This document shows, one piece after another, positions 8,069 through 17,300 of a stretch of DNA of 38,451 nucleotides. Under the pieces are notes generated by a model that worked only from the letters and a program-made list of their open reading frames with translations, was not told the origin of the DNA and did not search any database. The number at the start of each line of letters is the position of its first letter. The first letter of the stretch is position 1. Where the stretch lies: NCBI GenBank assembly GCA_012520395.1, contig JAAYOL010000087.1:1-38451 (forward strand). Reading direction: 5' to 3'. The DNA comes from Clostridiales bacterium. GTDB lineage: Bacteria > Bacillota > Clostridia > Oscillospirales > Oscillospiraceae. Made by a program: the position numbers and the translations under genes.

Positions 8069-9349
8069 ATGGAGAGAAGCGATTACAGGGATCTTTTTGT
8101 ACCGGCGGACATTCTGCTGCCGGTGAACTGCGATATGAAAAAATGGAGTGTCGTTGCCTGCGATCAGCACACCTCGGAGCCGGAATATTGGGAGCGTGTG
8201 GACGAGTTTGTCGGCAGCGCGCCCAGTACGCTGCGGATGATGCTCCCGGAGCACACCTATAACTTCCCGAATCTTGAAGAGCTGGTTTCGGATACCAAGG
8301 CATCGATGGCGGAGTACGAGGCCGGCGGAGTATTTGAAGTTTGCGAAAACTCCTATGTCTATGTTGAGCGCGAGCTGTATAACGGCAGGCTGCGCCGCGG
8401 AATTGTCGGCGCCCTCGACCTCGAATGCTATGACTTTGCCGAGAACACCAAGCCGGCGGTACGCGCGACCGAGGGCACGGTCGTGGAAAAGCTGCCCATC
8501 AGGATAAGACTGCGAGAGGGGGCGCCTATCGAGCTGACGCATGTTCTCGTCCTGGTCGACGACCCCGACATGACCTTGATAGAGCCGCTTTCCGATAAAA
8601 AAGAAGAAATGCACAAGCTCTATGATTTTGAGCTGATGGAAAAGGGCGGGCACATAACCGGCCACCGCATAGCGGGTGCATTGGCCGAGAGGGTAAAGGA
8701 CTCCGTCGCCGCCCTTGCCGACAGCAAGAGATTCAATGGGCACTACGGACTTGATAACGAGCCTGTCATGGTACTGGCCACCGGAGATGGAAACCACTCC
8801 CTCGCAACCGCCAAGGTCTGCTGGGAGAACTTAAAGCCCACGCTCAGCGAGGAGGAGCGGAAAAAACACCCCGCACGCTACGCCCTTGTGGAGATTGTAA
8901 ATATACGCGACTCATCGCTTGAGTTCCAGCCAATAAACCGTGTGGTGTTCGATATCGACCCGGAGGTAATGGTAGAGGCCATGCTGGAGTTTTTCCCCGA
9001 CTCCTACCTCGGACCCGGCGGCTACCACGAGATATGCTTCGTGCACGGTGAGCAGACGGGGATAATAAGCCTTCCGAAAGATAGCGGCGCCCTTGCCATT
9101 GGCGCTTTATCAAAATTCCTTGACGAATACGTCCCAGATGTGGGGGGAAGGATAGACTTCGTGCACGGCGACGACGTGGTCGTTAAGCTCTCCCAAAAGC
9201 CGAGGAGGCTAGGTTTTGTTCTGCCCGCCATAGATAAGGGGAACTTGTTCCTTTCGATAATACAGGATGGTGCGTTGCCCAGAAAGACCTTCTCAATGGG
9301 CGGCTCAAACGATAAAAGGTTTTATTTGGAGTGTAGAAGAATAAGGTAG
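8069..9349 (+). CDS. DUF1015 family protein
   Basis: This 426-residue soluble protein contains VVACDQHTSEPEYWERV near residue 27 and the conserved TGDGNHSLATAK near 235, both diagnostic of DUF1015. The biochemical function is not known to me. In clostridia the family often sits beside serine or phosphoglycerate genes, as here behind the mutase-like gene (20 bp gap) and 9 bp before ispE. The ribosome-binding site is weak (AAGGATAGG, about 15 bases from the ATG), which suggests coupling to upstream translation. No signal peptide or membrane segment is visible. Confidence 0.85.
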   Translation: MERSDYRDLFVPADILLPVNCDMKKWSVVACDQHTSEPEYWERVDEFVGSAPSTLRMMLPEHTYNFPNLEELVSDTKASMAEYEAGGVFEVCENSYVYVERELYNGRLRRGIVGALDLECYDFAENTKPAVRATEGTVVEKLPIRIRLREGAPIELTHVLVLVDDPDMTLIEPLSDKKEEMHKLYDFELMEKGGHITGHRIAGALAERVKDSVAALADSKRFNGHYGLDNEPVMVLATGDGNHSLATAKVCWENLKPTLSEEERKKHPARYALVEIVNIRDSSLEFQPINRVVFDIDPEVMVEAMLEFFPDSYLGPGGYHEICFVHGEQTGIISLPKDSGALAIGALSKFLDEYVPDVGGRIDFVHGDDVVVKLSQKPRRLGFVLPAIDKGNLFLSIIQDGALPRKTFSMGGSNDKRFYLECRRIR

Positions 9350-9358
9350 GAGAGCCCG

Positions 9359-10228
9359 ATGGAGCTGCGCGAAAAGGCCTATGCAAAACTGAATTTCGGA
9401 CTTGACGTGCTCCGCAGGAGGGAAGACGGCTACCATGAGCTTCTCACCGTTATGCAGAGCGTGAGCCTCTGCGATGAGATTACGCTCAGGCTGAGCGGTG
9501 GGGAGAGCATAAGCGCGGATGCTAATCTGAAGTACCTGCCCAAGGGTGAAAAGAATATCGCAGTCAGGGCTGCCCTTCTTTTTTTTGAGACCACGGGAAT
9601 ACCGATTCAGGGCGGCGAAATCGAAATTATTAAGAACATTCCAGTCTGCGCGGGAATGGCGGGCGGCAGCACCGACGCTGCAGCCGTTCTAAGGGCGCTG
9701 AACAGGGCGTTTTCGACCGGACTGGGCAGGTCTGACCTTGAGGAGATGGCCTATAAGCTTGGCTCGGATGTGCCCTTCTGTCTGAGGGGGGGTACGGTGC
9801 TCTGCCGGGGCAGAGGCGAGATAATGACCGATCTGCCGCCTATCCCGAAATGCTGGGCGGTTATCTGTAAGCCGCCCTTCTCCATCTCGACTTCCGAGCT
9901 GTTTGCTATCATAGACTGCGGAAAAATCAGAAACCGCCCCGATATGGACGGACTTATCAAGGCCATAGAGCAGGGGGATGTCGAACGGATTGCAAGGCGG
10001 GTATACAATGTGTTTGAGGATGTTCTGCCGCCGCAGTACTCCGAGGTAGGCGTTATAAAAGCAAAGCTCATAGATTACGGTGCGCTCGGCGCCTCTATGA
10101 CAGGCACGGGCCCCTCTGTTTTCGGGCTCTTCAAAGACCCGGATACTGCCGGGAGGGCCTATGACCTTCTGAAAAAGCAGTACCGCGAGTGCTATTTAGC
10201 TGTTACGACAGAAAAGCTGGATGTATAA
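9359..10228 (+). CDS. ispE: 4-diphosphocytidyl-2-C-methyl-D-erythritol kinase
   Basis: This 289-residue GHMP kinase phosphorylates CDP-methylerythritol with ATP in the MEP isoprenoid pathway. The N-terminal substrate motif AYAKLNFGLDVL with GYHEL is at residues 7-27. The glycine-rich ATP loop PVCAGMAGGSTDAAA spans 95-109, GSDVPF with the catalytic aspartate D137 follows, and the C-terminal GASMTGTGPSVFGLF completes the fold. Length is standard. TAGGAG lies 7 bases before the ATG. It is the last gene of the 5.15-10.2 kb operon. In many clostridia ispE also lies next to spoIIR, as it does here. Confidence 0.96.
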   Translation: MELREKAYAKLNFGLDVLRRREDGYHELLTVMQSVSLCDEITLRLSGGESISADANLKYLPKGEKNIAVRAALLFFETTGIPIQGGEIEIIKNIPVCAGMAGGSTDAAAVLRALNRAFSTGLGRSDLEEMAYKLGSDVPFCLRGGTVLCRGRGEIMTDLPPIPKCWAVICKPPFSISTSELFAIIDCGKIRNRPDMDGLIKAIEQGDVERIARRVYNVFEDVLPPQYSEVGVIKAKLIDYGALGASMTGTGPSVFGLFKDPDTAGRAYDLLKKQYRECYLAVTTEKLDV

Positions 10229-10252
10229 AACCAATAAAAACCGTCGATACTT
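10223..10252 (+). promoter_or_regulatory. Candidate sigma-F promoter for spoIIR
   Basis: GTATA (10223-10227), overlapping the end of ispE, is followed after 15 bp by GTCGATACTT (10243-10252). This fits the Bacillus sigma-F -10 pattern GgnrAnAnTw at six of seven specified positions. In B. subtilis spoIIR is a sigma-F gene, so a forespore promoter is expected here. The predicted RNA would start near 10258-10260, in the loop of the hairpin at 10241-10279. It is a pattern match only. Confidence 0.35.
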
Positions 10253-10288
10253 TATGTAAACTTTACATAGTATCGGCGGTGTTTTATT
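10241..10288 (+). terminator. Terminator-like hairpin between ispE and spoIIR that covers the spoIIR ribosome-binding site
   Basis: A long stem (10241-10259 with 10263-10279, two-base bulge, 3-base loop) is followed by TGTTTTATT. It ends the ispE operon. Its 3' arm also contains GGCGG (10275-10279), the only ribosome-binding site candidate for spoIIR at 10290. Confidence 0.6.
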
Positions 10289-10289
10289 A

Positions 10290-10892
10290 ATGAAAATTAG
10301 AAAATGGGAAATCGCGCTCTTAGCCGCGATTCTGATTGCCATATTTGTCGGCTCTGTTTCGAGCAGGCAGACGGAGCTCTCAGAGAACCTTATCCGGCTG
10401 CACGTGGTTGCAAACTCGGACAGCGAGGAGGACCAGGCCCTCAAGCTCTCCGTACGTGACGGCATACTCGAAGAACTTGAGGAAATTTTGAAGGGCTGTA
10501 ACGACAAGGCGGAGGCGGAGGCCCTGATTTCACGCAACATTGACGCGCTAACGCAGGCGGCGAGTGAAGCCATATTTGAAAAGGGCGAGTATTTTACAGT
10601 TACTGCCAGCATAACAGAGGAAGTGTTCCCAACGGTAGAGTATGATACCTTTACGCTTCCGGCCGGTGAGTACTCCTCTCTGCGGGTCGTTATCGGGGAG
10701 GGGGAAGGCCAAAACTGGTGGTGCGTGGTCTTTCCCCCGCTCTGCCTCAGCATTGCCGAGGACACGCTTTCCTATGAGGAGATGGGTCTGAGCGACGAGA
10801 CCTTCAGCATCATCTCCGAGGAGTCCGGGGGCTATGTGGTAAAGTTTAAGCTCCTTGAGTGGATTTCACAAATCAAGCTCTGGTTCGATTAG
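10290..10892 (+). CDS. spoIIR: Stage II sporulation protein R
   Basis: This is a 200-residue protein with an N-terminal hydrophobic segment (about residues 6-24), expected for a protein secreted from the forespore. The SpoIIR signature IRLHVVANSDSEEDQALKLSVRDGIL is present at residues 36-61, as is the conserved GQNWWCVVFPPLC with its tryptophans and cysteine. By B. subtilis precedent it is made in the forespore and triggers SpoIIGA to process pro-sigma-E in the mother cell. It stands alone between the hairpin at 10241-10288 and a terminator at 10940-10970. The ribosome-binding site (GGCGGTG) is embedded in the hairpin. The call is firm and indicates a spore former. Confidence 0.95.
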   Translation: MKIRKWEIALLAAILIAIFVGSVSSRQTELSENLIRLHVVANSDSEEDQALKLSVRDGILEELEEILKGCNDKAEAEALISRNIDALTQAASEAIFEKGEYFTVTASITEEVFPTVEYDTFTLPAGEYSSLRVVIGEGEGQNWWCVVFPPLCLSIAEDTLSYEEMGLSDETFSIISEESGGYVVKFKLLEWISQIKLWFD

Positions 10893-10939
10893 GGGCCTTC
10901 CCCGCTTTCTTAAAACACATCTTTTTTCCTCTCTTTAGG

Positions 10940-10970
10940 GTCCGCGCTGAGCATGGTGCGGGCTTTTTCT
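10940..10970 (+). terminator. Intrinsic terminator after spoIIR
   Basis: A stem GTCCGCGC/GGTGCGGGC (10940-10947 with 10956-10963, including G-U pairs) with an 8-base loop is followed by TTTTTCT. It separates spoIIR from the addB promoter. Confidence 0.7.
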
Positions 10971-10991
10971 TGCGAAAATTATCTAAAAACC

Positions 10992-11020
10992 TGTGAAGCC
11001 GGGGTGTTTTTTGCTATAAT
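10992..11020 (+). promoter_or_regulatory. Promoter of addBA
   Basis: TGTGAA (10992-10997), 17 bp, then TGC-TATAAT (11012-11020), an extended -10 element with a perfect hexamer. It lies 33 bp upstream of the addB start. Confidence 0.65.
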
Positions 11021-11052
11021 GACAGCAGATTAATTGATAGGGCGGTGAAGCA

Positions 11053-14000
11053 ATGCTGACGCTTGTTACGGGCAGGGCACGCAGCGGAAAAACCAGCTAT
11101 ATAATGAGCGAAATCAAAAAGAGCGTTGATGAAAAGCGCAGCGGTAATATCCTGCTGGTGCCGGAGCAGTATTCGCACCAGACAGCGAGAGCGCTCTCGG
11201 AATACTGCGGTGACAGCCTGAGCCTCTACGGTGAGGAGCTGACATTTTCCCTGCTTTCCGACCGTGTGCTCGCCGAGACGGGCGGGATATCGGAAACGCT
11301 GCTTGACGAGGGGGGGCGGCTTTTGATTATGGCCCTCGCCTTTACGAGTGTCCAGCCGAGCCTTCGGATGTATGGAGATATTGCTGCAAAGTCGGAGTTT
11401 CTGTCCGGTATTCTGAAGGCTGCGGACGAGCTTAAAAGCTGCCGGATACCGCCCTCGGAGCTCGCTGATAAGGCCGCCTCAGAAGGGGCCTTGGCCGATA
11501 AGCTGCATGACCTGGCCCTCATCTGCGAAGCCTATGATGCGGTTATGGAAAACAGCCTGCGCGATCCTGCCGGGCGCCTTGACAAGCTGGCCGACAAAAT
11601 TGCGACGAGCAGCGTAGGCAGCAGAGGGAACATATACATAGACGGCTTCTCTGACTTCACCGCTCAGGAGCTTGAGGTCATACGAGAGCTGCTGAAAAAG
11701 GGCGCAAATATGACAATCACCCTCCCCGCCGGGGCGGAGGAGGTCTTTGCCTTGTCGGAGAGCACGCGCAGCCGCCTTGTTCGGATGGCGGACAGTCTGG
11801 GAGTCGCCTGCAAAACTATAAAGCTCCAGCCTGTTAAGGGCGCGGCGGTGCCGGAACTTGAATATCTGGAGCGAAGGCTCTTTACGACAGACAAAACCCC
11901 ATTCGAGGGTGAAAAGGGTGCGGTCTCACTCATATCTGCCGAAACCCAGAGCTCGGAGTGCGAAATTGCAGCGGCGGAGCTCATACGACTTGTCCGCGAC
12001 GAGGGCTACAGGTGGCGCGAGCTTGCCGTTACGGCAAGGGGCTTTGAAAACTACGAGGCCCTGCTTGAAAACACCTTTGCCAAATACGGCGTACCGCTGT
12101 TTTTAAACAAGAGAACCGACATATTGCAAAAGCCGGTGCTCAGCCTTATTACCTCGGCGATGGAGGCTGTGACGAGGGGCTGGGACTACGAAAGCATGTT
12201 CCGTTACCTGAAAAGCGGGCTTGCGGGGGTCACTCCCGAGGAGTGCGACCTGCTGGAAAACTATGTACTGAAGTGGAACCTGAGGGGTGTCAAGGTCTGG
12301 AGCAGGGATGAGCCATGGTCCTTCAATCCGCGCGGCTATGTCTCGGAATACACCGACGTCGACAGACAGCATCTATCCGAGCTTGACCGGATAAGGCGGA
12401 TTGCCGCCCTGCCCCTAAAGCGCTATCACGAGGCCGCAAAGTCGGCGGAGACGGCAGCGGGGCAGATAAAAGCGCTCTACTCATTTATGGAGGATATAGC
12501 CTTGCCCGAGTGCCTTGAGGAAAAGACGAGGCGCTTTCGGGAGATAGGGTGGGAGGCGACTGCCGAGGAGTATTCGCAGCTTTGGGACATCCTAGTGGGT
12601 GTAATGGAGCAGTGTATGGCCATACTTGGGGATCTCCCGATGGATGTTGAGGAGTTTTCGCGCCTGCTTAAGCTCGTGCTCTCAAAATACGACGTATCGA
12701 CCATACCCGTGTCGCTCGACGCTGTTTCGGCAGGCGATATGACCCGGATGCGCGTGGGGAAAGTTAAGTGTCTGATTGTCCTCGGTGCGACTGATGATGC
12801 CCTGCCGATGGTAGGCGAGGGAGGGGGGATTCTTACCGACCCGGAGCGGGAAAGGCTACTGGAGCTCGGCTTCGAGCTCACGGGCGGTACGGAGGATAGA
12901 ATATCAAGGGAGATGCAGACGATGTACTCCTGCCTTGCCATGCCCACAGAGCGGCTGATGCTCAGCTATCCCAGGACATCGGGCGGCTCCAAGAAGCGCC
13001 CGTCGTATATAGTGGGGCGCATAGAGACCCTGCTGGGCATAACAGTTAAGGACGAGAGAGAGCTCGGCTGTGCATTTCGCACGGCCGCTGAGGCCCCCTG
13101 CTTCGAGCTTGCGGTTTCGGGCGACAAGACAGAGGTGGCCATGGCCGCAAGAGCGGTGTTCGAGCGCTCGCCGGAGAGGAAAGCCATGCTTAAAAGGGCG
13201 CTTGACGCCGCCGGAACTGCGCGCGGCACACTCGGCCCCGGCTCCGTCGAGAGCATCTACGGTAAAAAGCTCAGGCTGACAGCCTCGCGGGTGGACAGAT
13301 TCTATTCCTGTAAGTTTTCCTACTTCATGCAGTACGGCCTGAGGGCGAAGCCCCGCCTGAAGGCGGAGCTTGACGCACCCGAGGTGGGTACGTTTTTGCA
13401 CTTTGTGCTTGAAAATGTCATAAGTGAGCTGCGTGAAAAGGGAGCATTGAAAACAGCCGAGAAAAAGGAATACCTCGCCCTGACCGAAAAGTATGTCGGC
13501 CTGTACGCCCGGCAGCGCTTAGGCGGCCTTGAGGACAAAAACGGGCGGTTTAAATACCTTTTCGGACGCCTGACAAGGGATGTATATATAATTGTCGAGG
13601 ACATGGTGGAGGAACTGAAACGCTCCGACTTTATCCCAATGAATTTTGAGTTGCAGTTCGGGGGGGAGAGCATGCCCGCGGCCGAGGTGAGGGGTGGCGA
13701 CATGGACATATCCGTCAGCGGCATTGTTGACCGCGTAGACGGCTGGCTGCACGACAACAAGCTCTACCTGCGCGTTGTAGACTACAAGACCGGAAAAAAG
13801 ACCTTTGACCTCTCGGAGGTCTGGTACGGTTTAGGCATGCAGATGCTCATATACCTCTTTACGCTGGAAAGGCACGGCAGTAAGCTTTACGGTCAGGAGA
13901 TAGTGCCTGCAGGCGTCCTGTACGCGCCTGCCCGTGACGTATATCTCAGCCTGCCCAGGAGTGCATCGGATGAGGAAATCAGGAAAGCGCGGGCTAAAAG

Positions 14001-14364
14001 TATTATGCGTAGCGGTCTTATACTAAACGACGAGAAGGTAATAGAGGCAATGGAGCGGGGGGAGAAGAAGTACCTGCCCATAAAGCTATCAAAGGACGGC
14101 AAAATAAAGCCGGATAACATCGCAACGCTGGAACAGCTCGGAAGATTAGGCACACATATTGAGGAAACGCTGCGCAATATCGGGCGTGAGATTCAGCGCG
14201 GCAAGATAGACGCAGACCCGTTTTTCAAGGGTGGCATAAGTCCCTGCGACTACTGCGACTATGTAGAGGCCTGTCTCTTCGACGAGGAAAGAGATAGGCG
14301 GCGGAGACTCAAGCACAGGAAGGCAGAGGAGATTTGGACTGACCTTGAAAAGAAGGGGAGGTGA
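11053..14364 (+). CDS. addB: AddAB helicase-nuclease subunit AddB
   Basis: This 1103-residue subunit forms, with AddA, the recombinational repair enzyme that processes double-strand DNA ends. The N-terminal Walker A motif GRARSGKT is at residues 7-14. The C-terminal nuclease domain carries RVVDYKTGKKTF. Iron-sulfur cluster cysteines are visible as the lone Cys in FYSCKFSYFMQYG and the closing cluster SPCDYCDYVEAC, the AddB 4Fe-4S pattern. GGCGGTGA precedes the ATG. Its stop lies 5 bp before the preferred addA start, so the two are cotranscribed from the promoter at 10992-11020. Length is slightly below that of B. subtilis AddB. Confidence 0.96.
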   Translation: MLTLVTGRARSGKTSYIMSEIKKSVDEKRSGNILLVPEQYSHQTARALSEYCGDSLSLYGEELTFSLLSDRVLAETGGISETLLDEGGRLLIMALAFTSVQPSLRMYGDIAAKSEFLSGILKAADELKSCRIPPSELADKAASEGALADKLHDLALICEAYDAVMENSLRDPAGRLDKLADKIATSSVGSRGNIYIDGFSDFTAQELEVIRELLKKGANMTITLPAGAEEVFALSESTRSRLVRMADSLGVACKTIKLQPVKGAAVPELEYLERRLFTTDKTPFEGEKGAVSLISAETQSSECEIAAAELIRLVRDEGYRWRELAVTARGFENYEALLENTFAKYGVPLFLNKRTDILQKPVLSLITSAMEAVTRGWDYESMFRYLKSGLAGVTPEECDLLENYVLKWNLRGVKVWSRDEPWSFNPRGYVSEYTDVDRQHLSELDRIRRIAALPLKRYHEAAKSAETAAGQIKALYSFMEDIALPECLEEKTRRFREIGWEATAEEYSQLWDILVGVMEQCMAILGDLPMDVEEFSRLLKLVLSKYDVSTIPVSLDAVSAGDMTRMRVGKVKCLIVLGATDDALPMVGEGGGILTDPERERLLELGFELTGGTEDRISREMQTMYSCLAMPTERLMLSYPRTSGGSKKRPSYIVGRIETLLGITVKDERELGCAFRTAAEAPCFELAVSGDKTEVAMAARAVFERSPERKAMLKRALDAAGTARGTLGPGSVESIYGKKLRLTASRVDRFYSCKFSYFMQYGLRAKPRLKAELDAPEVGTFLHFVLENVISELREKGALKTAEKKEYLALTEKYVGLYARQRLGGLEDKNGRFKYLFGRLTRDVYIIVEDMVEELKRSDFIPMNFELQFGGESMPAAEVRGGDMDISVSGIVDRVDGWLHDNKLYLRVVDYKTGKKTFDLSEVWYGLGMQMLIYLFTLERHGSKLYGQEIVPAGVLYAPARDVYLSLPRSASDEEIRKARAKSIMRSGLILNDEKVIEAMERGEKKYLPIKLSKDGKIKPDNIATLEQLGRLGTHIEETLRNIGREIQRGKIDADPFFKGGISPCDYCDYVEACLFDEERDRRRRLKHRKAEEIWTDLEKKGR

Positions 14365-14369
14365 CGGGT

Positions 14370-17300
14370 ATGGGCAGTATCAAATATACGGAGAGCCAGC
14401 GCGCTGCGATAGATAGTCGGGGCGGGGCTCTACTCGTGGCGGCGGCAGCCGGCTCAGGCAAGACAAGGGTGCTCGTTGAGCGGCTGATGTCGAGGGTGAC
14501 CGACAGGGAAAACCCGGTGGACATAGATAATTTCCTGGTGATAACCTACACAAAGGCGGCGGCGGCAGAGCTGCGCTCAAGAATACTTGACGAGATAAAC
14601 GAGCTCCTGGCTAAGGAGCCGGAAAACAGGAGCCTTGCCCGACAGTCGGCACTTGTCTACAAGGCCCCGATATCCACCATACACTCCTTCTGCTCGGGGC
14701 TCCTGCGCGAAAACGCTCACCTGCTTGGCATATCGCCGGAATACCGCGTGATGGAGGGTGACGAGAGCGATATTATAAAGCTGCGGGTTTTAAGTGCAGT
14801 GATAGACAATTGGTATGAGCGCATGGACAAGGGCTTTGCCGAGCTGGTCGATACAATGGCAGCCGGCAGGGATGATCAGAGACTGCCCCAGCTTGTGCTC
14901 GACCTCCACGCAAAACTGAAAAGCCACCCCTATCCCGAAAAATGGGCTGCGGAAAGGCTGGCCGAGCTTAAAGGCGACGGGCCCGGCACCGACGCTTCCG
15001 AAACCTTATGGGGCAGGTCAATAATGGACTACGCGGCCTCCTGCGTCGAATACTGGGCGAAAACCTTCGGCGGCGCTGAAAGCTTAGTCTACGGGGATGA
15101 AAAAATTGCGGCCGCTTATGGTGAGAGCTTCAGCGAGACCGCGGCCGCGCTTGAGAGACTTCTGGAGGCGCTCGGAAGCGGCTGGGACGAAGCGCGCGCG
15201 GCGCTGCCCATTGCGTTTCCGCGGCTGAAGGCCCTGCGTGGCTACTCAACTCCGGAGACCGCGGAGGTTAAGCGTGTTCGCGAGCTGTGCAAGAAGGCCA
15301 TGGTAAAGCTAGCGGAAATCTTCGATTGCTCCTCCGCCGAGCTTGCAGAGGACATGGCCGCCATATTCCCTCCAGTCAATGCCCTGTTTTCCCTCGCACT
15401 TGACTTTGACAGGGCCTATTCTGAGGAAAAAGCAAGGCTCCGCGCCCTTGATTTCAACGATTTGGAGCACCTTGCGATAAAGCTTCTCACGGATGAGGAC
15501 GGCTCGCAGAGCAAAAAGGCCGGGGAGATATCACAGCGCTTTGAGGAAATTATGGTCGACGAGTATCAGGACGCAAACGAGATACAGGACATAATTTTAA
15601 GGGCGCTGTCTAAGGATGGGAAAAACCTCTTCATGGTTGGTGACGTAAAGCAGTCAATATATCGCTTCCGCCTTGCAGACCCGACCATATTTCTAAGAAA
15701 GTACGCAGCGTTCAAAGACGCTAAGGACGCAGGCGAGGGCGAGCCGAGGAAGATAGTCCTGCAGGACAACTTCAGATCGCGCAAAAACGTACTCGACGCT
15801 GTGAACTTCGTCTTTGGAAACATCATGTCCAGGTCCTTCGGTGAGATGGACTATACGGAGCGCGAAAGGCTGAATTACGGAAAAACGGATTACCCCGGGA
15901 GTGCAGATATGGCCTTCGAGCTCGACGTCATCGAGGTGCCCAAGGATGAAGATGGGGAAGCGGATTTTGACAAGGCGGAAGTTGAGGCCGCATTCGTTGC
16001 AAGGCGCATCAGGGAATTGGTGGACGGCGGCATGCTCGTAACCGGGGAAAGCGGGCAAAGGCGGGTTGAATACGGAGATATTGCGATACTGCTGCGCAGT
16101 GTAAAGGGCAAGGCTGAGGTCTATGCCGAGGCGCTGCGGGCCGAGAACATCCCCTTTGAGAGTGACAGGGCGGGTGACTTCTGGAGCAGGAGCGAGGTCT
16201 TGGTCATGCTCTCCCTATTCTCCGTCATAGACAATCCCCGTCAGGACGTGCCGCTTATTTCCGTTTTGCGCTCACCGCTATTCGGCTTTACGCCCGACGA
16301 GCTCGCCGAGATACGCTCAGTGAGCAGGGACTGCGACTTCTATACGGCGCTGGTCAAGACCGCCGAAGTATCGCAAAAATGCGCCGATTTTCTCGATTTT
16401 TTGAGCGCACTGAGGCTAACGGCCTCCGAAATGCCGAGCGATGCCTTCGTCTGGCATGTTTACACCCTGACAAATGCCCCCGCGATTTTCGGCTCGATGA
16501 GCGGCGGCACAGAGCGTAAGGCGAACCTTATGGCGCTTCTGGATCTTGCGCGTCAGTTTGAAAGCGCGGGCTACAAGGGGCTTTTCGGCTTCGTAAATCA
16601 GCTGAAAAGCCTTATGGAGCGCGGCGGCGAGCCCCCGGTTTCAAGCGGCGCCGGGGCGGGAAACGCCGTTACGATTACAAGCATACACAAGTCAAAGGGG
16701 CTTGAATACCCCGTCGTGTTCGTTGCCGATACGGGAAAGCGCTTTAATATGGACGACACGAAAAAGCAGCTATTGATACACCCCGACCTCGGTGTCGGCC
16801 CGAAAAGATTGGACCTCAGGCGCGGAATAGAGTACACCACGCTGCCGCGTATGGCGATAGCAAGGCGCATGAGGGATGAGCTGTTAGCCGAGGAGCTGCG
16901 CGTCCTCTATGTTGCGATGACAAGGGCAAGGGAAAAGCTAATCGTTACCTGCGCCTTAAGAAACACCGAAAGGCTTATTGCAGGCCTGAAACCCGCGGCG
17001 AAGGTGCCCATAGCCCCGCAGTTTCTGTCCGAATGCTCGTCCATGGCGGAGTGGCTTTTGCTCTGCGCCCTTCTACGCAGGGAGTCTTATGTCCTTCCGT
17101 GTGCCGAGACCGAACATTTGCCGCAGAGCGGCGACAGCCCCTGGGATATTCGATACATAACGCCGGAAACCTATGAAAAGGAGAAGCCCTCCTCCGGCGC
17201 TGAAAAATCCGACACGGCGCCTGAAGTTGACGAGGCCGAGGTTTTGGAAATCGAAAGAAAGCTAGGCTTCAGATATGCGCACGAGGCGGCGATAAGACTA

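Noticed and set aside
7964-8797. Minus-strand reading frame of 277 codons
   Set aside because: It lies antisense across the end of the mutase-like gene and the start of the DUF1015 gene, both well supported. It is a high-GC shadow frame.
14361-14369. GTG start of addA at 14361
   Set aside because: It is part of the Shine-Dalgarno sequence for the ATG at 14370 and overlaps the addB stop.
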